From NCBI GenBank assembly GCA_013399875.1, contig VXAZ01006886.1:4953272-5017271 (forward strand): DNA of 64,000 nucleotides. The letters are read 5' to 3'. Shown here in pieces: positions 62,501 through 64,000 of the stretch (position 1 is the stretch's first letter; every line of letters starts with the position of its first letter). The notes beneath the pieces were generated by a model. That model did no database searches. It was given only the letters and a program-made list of their open reading frames with translations, and was not told the origin of the DNA. This DNA is from Gymnorhina tibicen (lineage: Eukaryota > Chordata > Aves > Passeriformes > Artamidae). Made by a program: the position numbers and the translations under genes.

Positions 62501-64000
62501 ACAGTGATAAAGGTAGCTGGATACCTGTTCACTTTTGAGGGAAGTTAAAGTGAATTATTCTTGTACTGTGTTGGTAACATAGCCTGTTCTGCTGCCCAAA
62601 ATTCCATTATAGCACTGACACAAAATGCAGTATGTTCTACACACACATTTGCAAAATATTATGTACACAGCTAAACAAAACAAAGACATAATTGTCACAG
62701 CGTATTCAGGCTTTTTCTTAACAAGCACAGATATATTTTTTAATGCTAGGTGAACGCTGTGTGCAAATGTTGCGGTGATACTTCATCCTTAGAAGCAGTA
62801 ACAGAGCCAGGGGATAAACTAAGTGAAGTCACAGCATAAAGATTAATTTTGTGCATTTCTTTTAGAGAATAATGGAACTTTAAGAAAGTAATTGAGTTTC
62901 CTACCTACTGAATAGTCTTAAGGGACAGACAGCCAAAAATCAAAGTATCAGCTGTTTTGATATTTGTGCTGGCACAAAGTCCCAATTAATTAGATCTAGT
63001 GTTACAGTTATGACTCAGTAGCATTCCCTTAAAGGAAATAGAGGAAATGGATTTTAAGACAATTGAGATTTCATTCTTGCAATGGGATGTCTAAATGGAG
63101 ATCAATGAATATGAGAGTTAATAAAGAGATGTATTAGTAGTGTTCTCCATTTGTCCAGGGCCTTCGAACAGAAATACACCAAATTTATTGCACTGTTTTC
63201 TATATCAATTTAGCTGATTTCAAAAGTACTGCAACAAAACAAATATGGCTGAGCAATTTTCTTGTGCTTTGGATTTCACTTGTGTTATTAGTTCCTGATT
63301 CTGACATCCTGCAACAAGTTTGAGTTGCATTCCACCCTAAAAAAAAAAAACCTTTTTCAAGTTTTTTGAATGCAGGCTTTTTGACTCTATCTAAAAAAAA
63401 AAAAATAAAAAAGAGCGTACACTCAAAATTACTGAATGAATATCCATTACCAGGTTTCTCAGCTTTCTGTAGCTCATTAAGACATTACTGTGTTGTACTG
63501 CTTCAGGGAAGTTTTCTGTGGCAGTGATTCTGTCCCACGAGGAATTCCTCCCACCTGAGTTCTGTCAACGTCCCAGTAAGACATTTTCCCACATTTTGCA
63601 GCCACCTTCAGCCTGAGACCCTTCTAGCCACTTTGAAAATGAAGCTGTGTTGTCTCTAGTCAGTGAGTACATAGCTGGAGGGCACAAAGATGACTTTTCA
63701 GGCCTTTTCTGATTCTGACAGTCGTGGAAGGCAGTGGGGAGTGCTGATCTGCACTGGCCCTTATGTCACTGACCTCAGGCTGCTTGGCTGTGACCTGCCT
63801 GAAGACCTGCCACAGTCTGGCCATGTTTTTGTGCTGCATACCTTTGGTCATGCCCACATCTATTTATACAGTGACAAAGGTTGGAAGCAATTAGAGAAAA
63901 GGGCTACTGGAGCCCAAGGCCCCAGCCATCACCCTTGTAAATTCATCTTTAAACAATGTTGCTCCACCATCTGCCAAAGTCCTGGATGAAGACTTAATAT
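56511..64000. other. Non-coding AT-rich sequence to the window end
   Basis: No confident exon, RNA gene or mobile element. Low-complexity tracts occur at 57,979-57,996 (A7C5A4), 58,532-58,568 (G/T-rich), 61,880-61,896, 63,340-63,353 and 63,393-63,411 (A-rich). Hand counts over 59,281-59,640 give A 98, C 66, G 90, T 106, so G exceeds C. Open frames of up to 99 codons have no recognised family. Confidence 0.6.
58532..58568. repeat. G/T-rich low-complexity tract
   Basis: GTGGTTTTGGTTTGTTTGG passes into a G4 and T8 run. It is the complement type of the A/C tracts at 4,084 and 34,058. Confidence 0.85.

Noticed and set aside
63690..63989. 99-codon plus-strand frame near the window end
   Set aside because: No family recognised, no convincing splice sites, and length within chance expectation.
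1..64000. Prokaryotic features, CRISPR arrays, riboswitches, tRNA or rRNA genes
   Set aside because: Base composition, bird-type LTRs and LINE relics mark vertebrate nuclear DNA. No spaced repeat array and no tRNA-like A/B boxes in a foldable context were seen.

Overview
The window looks like about 64 kb of non-coding DNA from a bird nuclear genome, an AT-rich intron or intergenic tract. This rests on the repeats: solo long terminal repeats (LTRs) of the kinds common in birds, an ancient CR1/L3-type LINE, short A/C-rich low-complexity tracts, and none of the SINEs or L1 elements expected in a mammal. No confident protein-coding exon, tRNA, rRNA, CRISPR array, operon or other prokaryotic feature was found. 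The longest open frames (205, 160 and 140 codons) lie inside GC-rich LTRs and are by-products of composition.

Layout. 1-19.6 kb: mostly unique sequence with a purine-rich block (4.68-5.04 kb), a 39-bp tandem duplication (10.25 kb) and a 48-bp tandem repeat (16.7 kb). 19,644-20,717: a complete solo LTR on the minus strand with perfect 5-bp target-site duplications (CCACT). 20.7-36.9 kb: mostly unique, with two weak exon candidates (33.3-33.5 kb minus, 36.4-36.65 kb plus) and an A/C-rich tract (34.06-34.14 kb). 36.96-41.39 kb: three solo LTRs, all on the plus strand. One is an ERVL-type LTR (36,959-37,518). The second (38,052-39,138, target site CTCAT) belongs to the same family as the 20-kb LTR. 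The third (about 40,533-41,391) carries a 59-bp tandem repeat. 43.39-43.80 kb: a decayed CR1/L3-like LINE with a reverse-transcriptase trace and 3' sequence. 46.38-46.68 kb: a dense cluster of homeodomain-type cores with an octamer, a candidate conserved enhancer. About 48.99-50.95 kb: a broken, LTR-less class I (gammaretrovirus-like) endogenous retroviral pol on the minus strand. 51-64 kb: unique AT-rich DNA with another enhancer-like stretch at 56.13-56.51 kb.

Broad patterns. Hand-counted samples show C>G on the plus strand up to about 48 kb and G>C after about 52 kb, so the strand asymmetry reverses near the retroviral remnant. The two related LTRs carry CTCF-like motifs at equivalent positions and lie in opposite orientations 18 kb apart. 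These are the two most testable observations. No undescribed multi-gene system is visible.
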